64,000 bases of DNA from Candidatus Symbiopectobacterium sp. NZEC151 (GCF_025962655.1 NZ_JAGFPE010000001.1:1488001-1552000); one strand, 5' to 3'. Numbered from the stretch's first letter, positions 48,950 to 59,747 are shown. The notes: generated by a model from the sequence alone, not told the origin. Translations and numbers: made by a program.

Positions 48950-49408
48950 ATGGAACTCACCACCCGTACTATCCCTGAACATAAGCACATTGCTTTAGTG
49001 GCACACGACCACTGTAAGCAGGCTCTGCTGGATTGGGTGAGTACACACAAGAACACGCTGTCCGAACACCACCTTTACGCGACAGGCACTACGGGAAATC
49101 TGATCCAACGCACCACCGCGCTCCCGGTCAAGAGCATGCTAAGCGGCCCGATGGGGGGAGACCAGCAGGTCGGTGCCTTGATTTCGGAAGGAAAAATCGA
49201 TCTGATGATCTTCTTTTGGGACCCACTGAATGCGGTTCCACACGATCCTGACGTCAAGGCCCTGCTGCGCTTGGCAACCGTTTGGAATATTCCGGTCGCA
49301 ACCAACCGTTCCACCGCCGACTTTTTGGTTAACTCCGCCCTTTTTAAACAGCCCGTTGAGATCGCCATTCCAGATTACCAACGCTATCTGAATGAGCGTC
49401 TGAAGTAA
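48950..49408 (+). CDS. mgsA: Methylglyoxal synthase
   Basis: A 152-residue enzyme that converts dihydroxyacetone phosphate to methylglyoxal. [24 protein letters not shown] and [13 protein letters not shown] carry the phosphate-binding and Asp 71/91/101-type catalytic residues; [10 protein letters not shown] is conserved. Its own spacer and terminator show it as monocistronic. Confidence 0.97.
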   Translation: MELTTRTIPEHKHIALVAHDHCKQALLDWVSTHKNTLSEHHLYATGTTGNLIQRTTALPVKSMLSGPMGGDQQVGALISEGKIDLMIFFWDPLNAVPHDPDVKALLRLATVWNIPVATNRSTADFLVNSALFKQPVEIAIPDYQRYLNERLK

Positions 49409-49419
49409 CGCGGCGCGTT

Positions 49420-49447
49420 CAGCGCTACCCGGTTGTTGGTAGCGCTG
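49420..49447. terminator. Terminator between mgsA and helD
   Basis: CAGCGCTACC and GGTAGCGCTG form a perfect 10-bp stem; TTGTTAAGGTTTT follows, 11 bases after mgsA and 4 bases short of the convergent helD stop. Confidence 0.8.
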
Positions 49448-49450
49448 TTG

Positions 49451-51505
49451 TTAAGGTTTTCTCTGTAGCGGCACACCGACACGCTGTAATTGCTCAACAA
49501 AGACTGACGGTGCGTCTCGATCGTAGAGTAACCAGACCCGGTGTTTCGCTCGGGTTAGCGCTACATACAGCAAACGACGTTCTTCCGCATCAGCAAAAGG
49601 TTCCGGCTGGGGCAGCAAGACCTGCTCCAGCAAACTTTCGCGAGACAAGGCTGGGAAACCCTCTTTGCCATCATTCAATCCCACAATCACCACATAGTCA
49701 GCCTGTTGCCCCTTGCTGGCATGGATAGTCATAAAATCAATAGCCAGGTTTGGCCACCTCACACTCGCTTTATCCAGCATCGCAGGCCGCAAATGGTGAT
49801 AGCGCGCCAGCACCAGAATATGCTCATCAGGCGTGACGTAACTGCTGAGCTTATCAAACAGCGCTTCCAACTGTGTTTCAGGCAGCAACATGACCGCTTT
49901 TTTGTCGCCAGCGCGCAGGCTGTTGAGCGGTTTCTTTAATTGATGCGGATTTTGCTGCACAAAGGTATTAGCAATCTCGCCAATGCGGTCGTTAAAGCGA
50001 TAGGTGGTATCCAGCGCACAGCGTTCACCACGCCCAAAGTGATGCTCAAACGCGGTGGTCAGCGTCAGTTCCGCGCCACTGAAACGGTAAATCGCCTGCC
50101 AGTCATCGCCGACAGCAAAAAGGCAGGTACGCAGATTTTGCCTACGCAGCGCGGCCAACAGTTGCGCACGCTGGGGCGAGATATCCTGAAACTCATCGAC
50201 CAGAATATGCTTCCAGGAGCTGATAAAGCGCCCTTTATCCAGCAGATTTACCGCCTGGTGGATCAGGCCGGAGAAGTCCACTGCGCCTTCTTCTTTCAAT
50301 GCCGCTTTCCATGCTTTAAGCAAAGGCGCCATCAAGCGTAAACCACGCTGCAATCGCGGGCGTTGCTCATCATCGGCCAGCGCCAGCATGTCACTTTGAC
50401 TACCGCCCTGCATGCGCATAAGTCCGAGCCAGCGATCCAGACGACCACTGAGGCGCGCGGCCAGACGCGTATCCAGCCAGAACTCGCCGTCAGGCACGTT
50501 CCACGCCATCTCTTCGCTCAGCCACTCCCGCCATCCTTTGGCCTGCGCTTTCTTCTCCGCGCACTGCTGCTGCCAGGTTTTAATCAGCAGCTCATGTCGC
50601 TGCGCGCCATCGCTTTCCAAACGGCTGATAGCCGGCGCTTTCCGCGTAGCATGTTGAATAATATGCAGAGCCAGTGCATGGAAGGTTTTGGCCTGCACCG
50701 CATCCGTGTGCAAGCGCTCTTGAATCCGTTGGTTCATCTCCTGCGCGGCTTTACGGCCAAAAGCAAGTAACAGGATTTGTTCCGGCATCGCTTCGTTTCG
50801 GTGCAACAACCAGGCGGCACGAGCCACCAGCACGGATGTTTTTCCACTGCCCGCACCGGCCAGCACCAATACGGAATCTTCACCATTGATTACGGCGCGA
50901 CACTGCGAAACATTCAGCGGGGTGGTTTCAACGCCGTCAAAAAATGCCTGCTCTGAGGAGAGCGTTTTTTCCATCCAGGCCTGGTTACAGGCTGTTCGGC
51001 ACGATTCACCCTCAGCGAGCCACTGCTGACAAAGGGTGTAGCTGTCACAGCAGTTGACAAACTCCGTCAGTCTCGCGGCAGGCAGCGGCAAGGATGCCAG
51101 CGTTGCGCGAATAGCCGTCTGCAATTCAGCCAACGCATGGCGTGAAACCCACCCATGGTGGTTCGTCATTTGCTCGATGTCGGTGACCTGGCGCTGCAAC
51201 GCGTCGGCACACACCGCGCTCATGTCGTCACTCCACTGACGCCACATTTTCATCAGGTAGCGGTAGAACTGCTGGGTTTCCTGCCATTCGGTGCCATGCA
51301 GCCGCACAACCTGGTTGTCCGGCAGCACAAATTCCAACTCCCCCCATACCAAACCACGCTTGCATTGAATATCAAGCAGTTGGTTAAAGGGAATGACATA
51401 CTCGTGTTTCTCACCGCTCACCTGAACGCCCGCATTGAGCAGCTTCACCCGATTGTAGGGGTGTTGCGCCAGATGTTTGCCTAAAGAGGTTGCTTTTAGT
51501 TCCAT
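49451..51505 (-). CDS. helD: DNA helicase IV
   Basis: A 684-residue UvrD/Rep superfamily helicase, exactly the length of E. coli HelD. Walker A VLAGAGSGKTSVLVARAAWLL (residues near 217), motif II ILVDEFQDISPQRAQLL, motif III AVGDDWQAIYRFSGAEL, motif V FMTIHASKGQQADYVVIVGL and motif VI RRLLYVALTRAKHRVWLL are intact. It unwinds 3'-5' and participates in recombination and repair. It is followed by the mgsA terminator. Confidence 0.97.
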   Translation of the reverse strand: MELKATSLGKHLAQHPYNRVKLLNAGVQVSGEKHEYVIPFNQLLDIQCKRGLVWGELEFVLPDNQVVRLHGTEWQETQQFYRYLMKMWRQWSDDMSAVCADALQRQVTDIEQMTNHHGWVSRHALAELQTAIRATLASLPLPAARLTEFVNCCDSYTLCQQWLAEGESCRTACNQAWMEKTLSSEQAFFDGVETTPLNVSQCRAVINGEDSVLVLAGAGSGKTSVLVARAAWLLHRNEAMPEQILLLAFGRKAAQEMNQRIQERLHTDAVQAKTFHALALHIIQHATRKAPAISRLESDGAQRHELLIKTWQQQCAEKKAQAKGWREWLSEEMAWNVPDGEFWLDTRLAARLSGRLDRWLGLMRMQGGSQSDMLALADDEQRPRLQRGLRLMAPLLKAWKAALKEEGAVDFSGLIHQAVNLLDKGRFISSWKHILVDEFQDISPQRAQLLAALRRQNLRTCLFAVGDDWQAIYRFSGAELTLTTAFEHHFGRGERCALDTTYRFNDRIGEIANTFVQQNPHQLKKPLNSLRAGDKKAVMLLPETQLEALFDKLSSYVTPDEHILVLARYHHLRPAMLDKASVRWPNLAIDFMTIHASKGQQADYVVIVGLNDGKEGFPALSRESLLEQVLLPQPEPFADAEERRLLYVALTRAKHRVWLLYDRDAPSVFVEQLQRVGVPLQRKP

Positions 51506-51730
51506 TTTCGTTACGCCATGAAAAAAACGGCTTTTCGGTAGTTTACCTGCGACACAGACCCCTTCTCCAGTGTTAAAACACGTTAAGATATCCCTGCGCT
51601 TGATGTAGTATTCGTTCTGATGACATCATACGCGATGTGTGCTGAAGCAACGCCATGAGATGTCTGTATTTTGTAATGATAGATACCCTATTTGCGATAC
51701 CTTCGCTACGCCTGACATCATGGAGCAACA

Positions 51731-52177
51731 ATGCGAGCCGTGTTGAACATTCTTAATTTTGTGCTGGGCGGATTTTTCACTACGCTGGCATGGTTTATTG
51801 CAACGCTAATCAGCATCGTTCTGATTTTCACATTGCCACTGACCCGATCATGCTGGGAAATCACCAAGCTATCGCTGTTCCCTTACGGCAATGAGGCCGT
51901 TCACATCGATGAGGTAGAACCTGAGCGTAAAAATGCCGTATTGAGCGCGGGCGGGACAGTTCTCAACGTCTTCTGGTTTATTCTTTTCGGATGGTGGCTG
52001 TGTATATCGCACATTGTCAGCGGTATTGCGCAATGCCTCACGATCATCGGTATTCCTGTCGGGATAGCCAACTTCAAACTGGCGGTCATCGCGCTGTGGC
52101 CTGTAGGCCGTCGCGTGGTTTCTATTGAAGAAGCACAGGCGATACGCGAAAGAAACGCACGCCGTCGCTATCGCTAA
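51731..52177 (+). CDS. yccF: YccF family membrane protein
   Basis: A 148-residue inner-membrane protein with two helical hairpins (about residues 4-35 and 72-105), the same length as E. coli YccF. Function unknown. Its 20-base distance to yccS suggests one operon. Confidence 0.93.
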   Translation: MRAVLNILNFVLGGFFTTLAWFIATLISIVLIFTLPLTRSCWEITKLSLFPYGNEAVHIDEVEPERKNAVLSAGGTVLNVFWFILFGWWLCISHIVSGIAQCLTIIGIPVGIANFKLAVIALWPVGRRVVSIEEAQAIRERNARRRYR

Positions 52178-52197
52178 CCGTCGGTAAGGAACAGGCG

Positions 52198-54327
52198 TTG
52201 TTGACTTTCATCTCAGGATTTCGGCGTTACCTATACAACAGCGGTTGGTTATACAACGCGCGTATCTTTATTGCCTTAGCTGGCGCTGCGTTGCTGCCCT
52301 GGTGGATGGACCAACCCACCACCACCATTCCGTTAACGCTTGGGGTGGTTGCCGCTGCGCTGACCGACCTCGACGATCGGCTAACCGGCAGATTGCGCAA
52401 TCTGTTTATTACGCTGCTCTGTTTCTTTATCGCGTCGGTATCGATAGAACTGCTTTTTCCTTACCCGTGGTTATTTGGCGTCGGACTGGCCTTTTCTACT
52501 GTAGGTTTTATTCTGCTTGGTGCATTGGGTCAACGCTACGCCACTATTGCTTTCGGCGCGCTGCTGATTGCCATTTACACCATGCTTGGCGTGTCCCTGT
52601 ATGACAATTGGTATCAACAACCGCTTTTACTGCTCGCAGGTGCCTTGTGGTACAACCTGCTGACGTTGATGGGGCATGTTATCTTCCCCATTCGTCCCTT
52701 GCAGGACAGTCTGGCGAGGTGCTTTGAGCAACTTTCCCACTATCTGGATGCCAAAGCGGCACTGTTTGATCCCGATATTGATGATTCGACAGATAACCCC
52801 TTGATCGATGTGGCGCTGGTCAACAGCGATGTGGTGGCAACCCTCAATCAGGCTAAAGCCTCTTTGTTAACCCGGTTGCGCGGGGATCGCGGCCAGCGCG
52901 GAACCCGCCGAACGCTGCACTATTATTTTGCTGCACAAGATATTCACGAACGCGCCAGTTCCTCGCACGTGCAGTACGCACAGTTACGTGAAACCTTTCG
53001 CCACAGCGATATTCTATTTCGGTTTCAACGGTTACTAACGATGCAGGCACGCGCCTGTCGCCAATTGGCGCAATCCATTCTGTTGCAGCAAAAATATCAG
53101 CACGATGGCCGTATCGAGCGGGCGTTTGTTTATCTGGATGCCGCACTTCATGCTTTTTTTACGCAAGATGGCGCAAATACAGCCCAAGGAAAAGCATTAC
53201 GTCATCTGCTGAATAACCTGCGCGCCATTGATGCTCAGTTAATGAATATCGAATCAGAGCAATGGCTGGAATCGCAGCAACAGATGGAAGAAAGTCTGGC
53301 GGATGATGGGCTGACCGGCTGGAGCGATATTCGACTGCGCATCGGTCGCCATCTTACCCCGCGCTCAGCACTGTTTCGCCACGCGATCCGTATGTCTGCC
53401 CTGCTGTGCGGGGGGTATGCGCTGATTCAATTGACACACATGCAGCACGGCTACTGGATTCTGCTCACCAGCCTGTTTGTGTGTCAGCCAAACTACAATG
53501 CAACGCGGCGACGTTTGGCACTGCGTATCATCGGGACGCTGGCGGGCATTCTGATTGGGATACCGGTACTCTATTTTGTCCCCTCTCTTGAAGGACAACT
53601 CACGTTGATTGTTATCAGCGGCGTGCTGTTCTTTGCCTTTCGCAACGTACAATATGCTCATGCCACCCTGTTTATTACCCTATTGGTGCTGCTCTGCTTT
53701 AACTTGCTGGGTGAGGGTTTCGAAGTGGCAGGGCCGCGCATTCTGGATACGCTGATTGGATGTGCCATTGCCTGGGCGGCTGTCAGTTTTATCTGGCCGG
53801 ACTGGCGTTTTCGCGGTTTACCTGCGGTAATAGATAAAACCATCAACGCCAACTGCCGTTATCTGGATGCCATTCTTGAACAGTATCATCAAGGGAAAAG
53901 CAACAGCTTGCGTTATCGTATCGCGCGCCGCGATGCGCACAACGGCGACGCAGAGCTGGCCTCTGTCGTCGCTAATATGTCTTCTGAACCCCATGCCATC
54001 AGAAATACGCTCGATGATGCGTTTCGCTTTATGTGCCTCAACCATACGCTGTTAAGCTATATTTCAACGCTCGGTGCCCACCGAGAAAAGATGGTGATGC
54101 CGCAGACGCTGCAACTGTTGGATGATGCCATCTGCTACATTGATGCAGCCCTGCATCATCCTGACATTGACGTACAAGCGCAGCGAGAAGGATTATTGAC
54201 GCGTCAGCAACAGGTACAACAGTTGGCACCCGATCCAGACAGCAAGGAACAACTGGTGTTGCAGCAAATCGGTCTGATCATCGATGTCTTGCCGGAACTG
54301 ACCCAGTTGAAAGGGGCTATTCGGTAA
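52198..54327 (+). CDS. yccS: FUSC-family inner-membrane transporter YccS
   Basis: A 709-residue protein (E. coli 717) with an N-terminal group of helices (about 20-165), a soluble middle domain, a second FUSC transmembrane domain (about 395-540) and a C-terminal soluble domain. FUSC proteins resemble the aromatic acid exporter AaeB; YccS has no known substrate. The start is TTG 52198, with AAGGAACAGG upstream. It lies directly after yccF. Confidence 0.93.
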   Translation: MLTFISGFRRYLYNSGWLYNARIFIALAGAALLPWWMDQPTTTIPLTLGVVAAALTDLDDRLTGRLRNLFITLLCFFIASVSIELLFPYPWLFGVGLAFSTVGFILLGALGQRYATIAFGALLIAIYTMLGVSLYDNWYQQPLLLLAGALWYNLLTLMGHVIFPIRPLQDSLARCFEQLSHYLDAKAALFDPDIDDSTDNPLIDVALVNSDVVATLNQAKASLLTRLRGDRGQRGTRRTLHYYFAAQDIHERASSSHVQYAQLRETFRHSDILFRFQRLLTMQARACRQLAQSILLQQKYQHDGRIERAFVYLDAALHAFFTQDGANTAQGKALRHLLNNLRAIDAQLMNIESEQWLESQQQMEESLADDGLTGWSDIRLRIGRHLTPRSALFRHAIRMSALLCGGYALIQLTHMQHGYWILLTSLFVCQPNYNATRRRLALRIIGTLAGILIGIPVLYFVPSLEGQLTLIVISGVLFFAFRNVQYAHATLFITLLVLLCFNLLGEGFEVAGPRILDTLIGCAIAWAAVSFIWPDWRFRGLPAVIDKTINANCRYLDAILEQYHQGKSNSLRYRIARRDAHNGDAELASVVANMSSEPHAIRNTLDDAFRFMCLNHTLLSYISTLGAHREKMVMPQTLQLLDDAICYIDAALHHPDIDVQAQREGLLTRQQQVQQLAPDPDSKEQLVLQQIGLIIDVLPELTQLKGAIR

Positions 54328-54425
54328 AGTACGCACCGTCAAAATCGGTGCAGAGAAGACTCAAAAGCGTAAAAGCCATGTAGCGCGGCATCATTGCCTC
54401 TAAAGATACCGCGCGAGATGACGTT

Positions 54426-55043
54426 TCAGGTTTTAGGCAACGGCGCAGAATGGTGTTTATACCATTCAATCAGCTCGTTTCTTACCCCTTTAGGCAACGC
54501 GGCTTGGTGCGTTCTGCAAATCGCGCCCGCCAACGCCAGTAAAATATTCACACTGGCATGTTTACTGACAGCTTTTAACTTCAAGTAGCTCTCCTTTGCA
54601 CCGTGTTGTTGCAGCTCGTCAGCATTTCTGATTCCCGCCTTCCATAGCATCCGCTCGAGATCGTGATTCAGATTGGGCAAATCTTTTAACCGTGTGCAAT
54701 GCTCACGTTCCGATTTATCCTGCTCTGCGCCCTCAAGCGACATCTTGGCCAGTTGCAGCAGTTGAGTCGGATCCTCCCATAAGACCTCCCCCACCAAATA
54801 GTAACTCAACGGCACGGGCATGCCGCGTTTGGTATAAACCAGATGCGGCATATTCAGTGCAAGGAAATGTGGCTCACAACGCTTGCTCGCGCGTAAATAA
54901 AGCTCTCCGTTGGAGATAAGGCCAAAGATCGTTTTATTTGCTGCGATGCTATAACCGCCGAATTGAGAACGGGTGGTAATTTCTCCCAACGAGGAGAAAG
55001 AAACTTTTGATTGCAAAATCCTTTTTTTGCATAACTGATTCAT
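54426..55043 (-). CDS. sxy: Sxy/TfoX competence regulator
   Basis: A 205-residue TfoX protein. ITTRSQFGGYSIAANKTIFG is the N-domain; YYLVGEVLWEDPTQLL and LKDLPNLNHDLERMLWKAGI are the linker and C-domain. Sxy works with CRP to activate competence genes at CRP-S sites. ATG 55043 with AAAGGGTG upstream is used. It is divergent from sulA, as in E. coli. Confidence 0.93.
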   Translation of the reverse strand: MNQLCKKRILQSKVSFSSLGEITTRSQFGGYSIAANKTIFGLISNGELYLRASKRCEPHFLALNMPHLVYTKRGMPVPLSYYLVGEVLWEDPTQLLQLAKMSLEGAEQDKSEREHCTRLKDLPNLNHDLERMLWKAGIRNADELQQHGAKESYLKLKAVSKHASVNILLALAGAICRTHQAALPKGVRNELIEWYKHHSAPLPKT

Positions 55044-55225
55044 ACAACACCCTTTAGTATTGAAAATCAATCCTCTGTCTGTATATGTGTTCTTAACGTG
55101 TTAAAGTAATTAATCACAAGGTTGGTAAGGCTTCAAACACAAAATGTGATCTCCCCCCACCGCCATGCCAATTATGCGAAGCGCTTCCAAAAAAAGCAGG
55201 TTGATTTTCATCCATAGCCGATATA

Positions 55226-55241
55226 CTGTATAGACATACAG
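55226..55241 (+). promoter_or_regulatory. LexA (SOS) box of sulA
   Basis: TACTGTATAGACATACAGTA holds CTG-N10-CAG with near-perfect dyad arms, 12 bases upstream of the first sulA ATG. Confidence 0.92.
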
Positions 55242-55252
55242 TAACACTAAGG

Positions 55253-55774
55253 ATGAAACCCATCATGCGTGCGCACTCTATTCGTTCAGAACGTCATCAG
55301 CCGGCCTCACTGCACAGCGCCCCGTTGCCACAGCACGCTGTTACAGGATACGGCAGCGGTATCATCAGCGAAATCGACTACAGCGTTGAGCACCCGATGA
55401 CAACGCTCCTACTACTTCCACTTTTGCAACAATTAGCGGCGCAATCGCGCTGGCTGTTATGGCTGGCCCCACAACAAAAAATCAGCCGCCACTGGTTACA
55501 GCAATCGGGTTTGCCCCTTGATAAAGTGATCCAACCTTATCACCTCAACCCCAATGAAACCGTGGATGCAATGGAAAAAGCACTGCTAACGGGAAATTAC
55601 AGCGTTGTTTTATGCTGGCTTGAGCATAATTTAACGGAAGAAGAGCGTATGCGTTTAAGGCAAGCGGCCCAAAAAGGAAACGCCTACGGATTTATCATGA
55701 GACCACAGTGCATAAGCGGAGAAGAGGATGGACTATTTTCTCGCCTAAAAATTCATTCGACGCTGTACCATTAA
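55253..55774 (+). CDS. sulA: SOS cell-division inhibitor SulA
   Basis: A 173-residue inhibitor that blocks FtsZ polymerisation under DNA damage. [32 protein letters not shown], split here, and [10 protein letters not shown] with LKIHSTLYH at the C-terminus match SulA; the last residues are the Lon degradation signal. Two ATGs (55253, 55265) are possible and neither has ideal spacing to AAGG. Confidence 0.95.
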   Translation: MKPIMRAHSIRSERHQPASLHSAPLPQHAVTGYGSGIISEIDYSVEHPMTTLLLLPLLQQLAAQSRWLLWLAPQQKISRHWLQQSGLPLDKVIQPYHLNPNETVDAMEKALLTGNYSVVLCWLEHNLTEEERMRLRQAAQKGNAYGFIMRPQCISGEEDGLFSRLKIHSTLYH

Positions 55775-56133
55775 GTAAATTAAGAGTTTTCTCATCTGCG
55801 TATCGTCATCCTGGTTTGTTTGACGTAAAAATCACGGATATGCAGGTGTGATGCGTGTCAACCATTACGGATAAACGTTGCGATTCGCCAAAATAAACTA
55901 TTATTTGTTAGGAAGTATGTATGAAACGCTGTTTTTTCTACAAGGCAGATCATATCGTACTTGTAACTTTCGTATCACGTTGTAGACTTTAACCCGCTGG
56001 AGTTGCTCTTTGCATAATGCCAGTTGTCTGGCAGCAAGCTATAAATAAAGAGCAGTGGCTTCAGTCAAGGATTTAACCAAAGGCCTATTGGCATTAATGC
56101 TGATTGCCGGTTTGGATGATAATGAGGCGTAAA
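55775..56133 (+). promoter_or_regulatory. ompA upstream region and 5' leader
   Basis: 359 bases with no gene. A promoter with -35 TTGTAA (55961) and -10 TAGACT (55983) gives a start near 55995 and a leader of about 139 bases, matching the unusually long, stabilising ompA leader of E. coli (about 133 bases). The start region AATGAGGCGTAAA is the likely MicA target. Confidence 0.75.
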
Positions 56134-57222
56134 ATGAAAAAAACAGCTATCGCAATTGCAGTGGCACTGGCTGGCTTTGCTACAGTAGCACAAGCAGCCC
56201 CCAAAGAAGAAACCTGGTACGTTGGCGGCAAACTGGGTGTTTCCCAGTTCCACGACACCGGCTTCTACGGTAATGGTTTCGACGGTATCAACAACAACCC
56301 GATCAAAAGTAAACTGGGCGCAGGCGCATTCGTCGGCTATCAGGCAAACCAATATCTGGGCTTTGAATTAGGTTATGACTGGCTGGGCCGTTTGAAATAT
56401 TCAGGCTCCCAGAACAGTGCAACTGACAGTGCCGCTTTCAAAGCTCAGGGCGTTCAGTTGGCCGCGAAATTAAGCTACCCGGTAATGCAAGATCTGGACG
56501 TCTATACTCGTCTGGGCGGCATGGTATGGCGTGTTGACGCAAACGGCAAAAATGGTGCTACTCAGTTGAGCGACAGCGACACTGGCGTATCCCCGCTGGC
56601 TGCTGTTGGTATCGAATATGCTTTCGATCGTGACTGGGCTGCGCGCGTTGACTACCAGTGGACCAACAACATTGGCGATGCTGGCACCGTTGGTGCACGT
56701 CCTGATAACCTGCTGATGAGCGTTGGCGTTTCTTACCGTTTCGGTCAGGGTGATGCTCCGGCACCGGTTGTTGCTGCTCCGGCACCTGTTGCTGCGCCAG
56801 CTCCGGTTGTTGAAACCAAGCGTTTCACACTGCGTTCTGACGTTCTGTTCAACTTCGGTAAAGACACGCTGAAACCAGAAGGTCGCCAGTCTCTGGACCA
56901 ACTGTACAGCCAACTGAGCAACCTGGATCCTAAAGACGGTTCTGTTGTTGTTCTGGGCTTCACTGACCGCATCGGTTCTGTAGAAGCTAACCAGGCGCTG
57001 TCAGAGCGTCGTGCTCAGAACGTCGTGTCTTACCTGGTATCCAAGGGTATCCCGGCTAACAAGATCTCTGCTCGCGGTATGGGTAAATCCAACCCGGTTA
57101 CCGGCTCTACCTGCGATAACACGAAACCGCGTGCAGCGCTGATTGACTGCCTGGCACCGGATCGTCGCGTTGAGATCGAAGTGAAAGGCATCAAAGACGT
57201 TGTTGCTCAGCCTCAGGCTTAA
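56134..57222 (+). CDS. ompA: Outer membrane porin A
   Basis: A 362-residue protein. The signal peptide ends VAQAA near residue 21; an eight-stranded barrel (to about residue 195) begins [15 protein letters not shown]; a Pro/Ala hinge ([17 protein letters not shown]) leads into the OmpA-like peptidoglycan-binding domain with [23 protein letters not shown] and [17 protein letters not shown] 56134, with GAGGCG upstream, gives the canonical [12 protein letters not shown]. Codon use is strongly biased to high expression. Confidence 0.98.
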   Translation: MKKTAIAIAVALAGFATVAQAAPKEETWYVGGKLGVSQFHDTGFYGNGFDGINNNPIKSKLGAGAFVGYQANQYLGFELGYDWLGRLKYSGSQNSATDSAAFKAQGVQLAAKLSYPVMQDLDVYTRLGGMVWRVDANGKNGATQLSDSDTGVSPLAAVGIEYAFDRDWAARVDYQWTNNIGDAGTVGARPDNLLMSVGVSYRFGQGDAPAPVVAAPAPVAAPAPVVETKRFTLRSDVLFNFGKDTLKPEGRQSLDQLYSQLSNLDPKDGSVVVLGFTDRIGSVEANQALSERRAQNVVSYLVSKGIPANKISARGMGKSNPVTGSTCDNTKPRAALIDCLAPDRRVEIEVKGIKDVVAQPQA

Positions 57223-57253
57223 GTTATTCGTTTCTGAATAACCGGGTACTGAT

Positions 57254-57284
57254 AAAAAACCTCGCGATTGCGAGGTTTTTTTTT
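57254..57284 (+). terminator. Rho-independent terminator of ompA
   Basis: AACCTCGC-GATT-GCGAGGTT followed by seven Ts, 31 bases after ompA. Confidence 0.95.
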
Positions 57285-57313
57285 ACTTCCTTTTTAAACG
57301 GTTCTTTTTTTGA

Positions 57314-57787
57314 TCAGCGCTTTTTTGTATCGCTGTCGTCTTGAGAAAGAATCGCTTTCAGATCCTGCTTTAGCAGTGACATTTGATTGGCATAGCGCTC
57401 TTTGGACTCAGCATCTTCTATCAGTTGCACTACGGTTTCTGACAGTGTCACATTGCGACGGGTTGCCAATGCCGCCAGCCGTTGCCAAACCAGATATTCA
57501 AGATCGATAGATTTTTTGCGCGTGAGTTGGCTTTCGGCATTGAAATGGCGCTTACGGCGTGCACGTATCGTTTGCTTAAGACGAGTCTCCAATCCAGGGT
57601 TCATGCACTGTTTAATCCAGGCAAGCACCAGCACCGGTTGGTTCGCCATTTTCAGCAACGCGTCTACCGCATCATCAGCTGCACTCTGCTCAATAAAACG
57701 CGTGATGGCTTCACCTTCCCGGTGTTTTTTCACCAGATATTTCCATTTCCAACCGCACTCAAGATTCTCTAACTGTTGATATTTCAT
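57314..57787 (-). CDS. matP: Macrodomain Ter protein MatP
   Basis: A 157-residue protein (E. coli 150) that binds matS sites in the terminus region and organises it with FtsZ-linked Zap[26 protein letters not shown] is the N-terminal bundle; [11 protein letters not shown] and [18 protein letters not shown] form the ribbon-helix-helix DNA contacts. It is convergent with ompA and divergent from lonH. Confidence 0.95.
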   Translation of the reverse strand: MKYQQLENLECGWKWKYLVKKHREGEAITRFIEQSAADDAVDALLKMANQPVLVLAWIKQCMNPGLETRLKQTIRARRKRHFNAESQLTRKKSIDLEYLVWQRLAALATRRNVTLSETVVQLIEDAESKERYANQMSLLKQDLKAILSQDDSDTKKR

Positions 57788-58000
57788 GATAAATTCTTCA
57801 GTGACCGTGTAACGCTTACCTTAGCATAACAGTTTTTAGTCAACTTTCCTCTCAGGGCTCACGTTTTTGCCAACAACGTCAAGAGGTGGCGTCATCACAC
57901 ATCAATTATCTATTTCCTTAACGTTCCAACACTTCGTCTGTGCAGCAGGTATTATTCTTGTATAATCACGCTCTTCATTCAGACAACTACCTTTGATACT

Positions 58001-59728
58001 TTGACCAATAACCAACTTGCATGGCAGCATCTGCTGCCCGACCATACGCCTTACCAGTCTCTGTTCGATCGGGCAGACACGCTTGAATCGCTGGATTTTG
58101 CTGCGCTTCAGCCCCGGCTGGCAGATAGCCTGAAGGTATTTTGCCATCCTCACTCACCGTCTCCCTATATGTTGGTGAAGGCAGAAGAGACCCATGATTA
58201 CCTCGCGCTCATTACCGGAGCGGTAAGGCATCTGTGCCCACCGATCGCGGCCCCGCGCGGCAGCCGTTATCGTATTGAGCACGATCGGATTGATATTCAA
58301 CCGGCGCAGCAACTTGACGATAATTTCGCGGCCCAGCAGGCATGCGAGTTCAAGGCATGGATCGAAGCAGAACAGTTATTCGGCTGTGTCCGTTATTTTC
58401 AGGAACGCATTAGCCTGCAACCCGGATTATTACACCGTATCAATGGCGGGACGTTGATCCTGACTGCGCGAACCTTGTTAGCACAACCGCTACTGTGGTT
58501 ACGCTTAAAGCAAATTATCGCAGAAGGCCAATACCATTGGCTTTCACCGGATGAAAGGCGTCCTTTGCCTCTCGCGATTCCGTCAATGCCGATGAATATT
58601 CGGCTGATGGTGGTCGGCGACCGCGAAAGCCTTGGCGATCTGCATGATATTGAACCCGACCTGCGTGACTTGGCCGTGTACGGTGAATTTGAATCCGAGT
58701 TGCCGCTGATTGACGAAGAGGATATGTCACGCTGGTGTGCATACATTAATGCGTTATGCACCGCCAATCATCTCCCCTTGCTCGCAGCGGATGCCTGGCC
58801 TTCACTGCTGCAATTAGCCGTGCGCTACAGCGGCGATCAGGGCAGCCTGCCGCTTTGTCCGCAGTGGCTTACGCATCAGCTCAAGCACATTGCCATTTAC
58901 GCTCAGGAAGCGCATATCACTGCGCAAACCATCACGGATGCGATCGCAGCCCAACGCTGGCGAGAAGGCTATCTGGCCGAGCGTATGCATGACGAAATTG
59001 AGCTGGGACAGATAGTGATCGAAACCGAGGGCGAAGTCGTTGGCCAAATCAACGGGCTTTCGGTGCTTGAATACCCCGGCCATCCGGTGGCATTTGGTGA
59101 ACCCACACGCATTAGCTGTGTTGTTCATCCTGGCGATGGCGAATTTACCGATGTCGATCGCAAAGCTGAACTGGCGGGTAATTTGCACGCCAAGGGCATG
59201 ATGATCATGCAGGCATTTCTGATTTCCGAACTGGAGCTTGAGCAACAACTGCCCTTCTCCGCATCGCTGGTGTTTGAGCAGTCCTACAGTGAAGTCGATG
59301 GTGACAGTGCATCGCTGGCCGAGCTGTGCGCATTAATTAGCGCCTTGTCGCTGCAACCGATCAATCAGCAACTCGCCATTACCGGTTCGGTCGATCAGTT
59401 TGGTCGCGTGCAGCCCATTGGCGGCGTCAATGAGAAGATCGAAGGCTTCTTTGATATTTGTCAGCGGCGAGAACTCACCGGCAATCAGGGTGTCATTATT
59501 CCAGCGGCCAATCTTCGCCACTTGAGTCTGAATGCCGATGTGGTTGAGGCCGTTCGTGCCGGGCAATTCCATATCATTCCGGTGGAAACGGTGCCGGAAG
59601 CCGTCACGTTACTGACCAACATGCTCTATGACGATGAACAACAGCCAAATCTGTTGGGCTTGATTAAAGAGCGTATTGCGCAATTCTCACCGCCAGAGCG
59701 ACGCCGCTTCCCGTGGTTTTTTCGGTGA
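58001..59728 (+). CDS. lonH: Lon-like protease LonH (YcbZ)
   Basis: A 575-residue Lon-family protease (E. coli YcbZ 586). The C-terminal proteolytic domain contains the catalytic Ser in SEVDGDSASLAELCALI and Lys in GGVNEKIEGFFDI. The N-terminal part resembles an AAA module but has no GxxGxGKT Walker A, so ATP use is doubtful. The start is TTG 58001, giving MTNNQLAWQHLLPD, in line with E. coli. Its substrate is unknown. Confidence 0.93.
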   Translation: MTNNQLAWQHLLPDHTPYQSLFDRADTLESLDFAALQPRLADSLKVFCHPHSPSPYMLVKAEETHDYLALITGAVRHLCPPIAAPRGSRYRIEHDRIDIQPAQQLDDNFAAQQACEFKAWIEAEQLFGCVRYFQERISLQPGLLHRINGGTLILTARTLLAQPLLWLRLKQIIAEGQYHWLSPDERRPLPLAIPSMPMNIRLMVVGDRESLGDLHDIEPDLRDLAVYGEFESELPLIDEEDMSRWCAYINALCTANHLPLLAADAWPSLLQLAVRYSGDQGSLPLCPQWLTHQLKHIAIYAQEAHITAQTITDAIAAQRWREGYLAERMHDEIELGQIVIETEGEVVGQINGLSVLEYPGHPVAFGEPTRISCVVHPGDGEFTDVDRKAELAGNLHAKGMMIMQAFLISELELEQQLPFSASLVFEQSYSEVDGDSASLAELCALISALSLQPINQQLAITGSVDQFGRVQPIGGVNEKIEGFFDICQRRELTGNQGVIIPAANLRHLSLNADVVEAVRAGQFHIIPVETVPEAVTLLTNMLYDDEQQPNLLGLIKERIAQFSPPERRRFPWFFR

Positions 59729-59730
59729 GA

Positions 59731-59747
59731 AACTGGTTTAACCAGAT
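59731..59747. promoter_or_regulatory. FadR-like operator upstream of fabA
   Basis: AACTGGTTTAACCAGAT is a near-palindrome resembling the FadR pattern TGGT-N3-ACCA. In E. coli FadR activates fabA from a site just upstream of the promoter. Confidence 0.6.
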
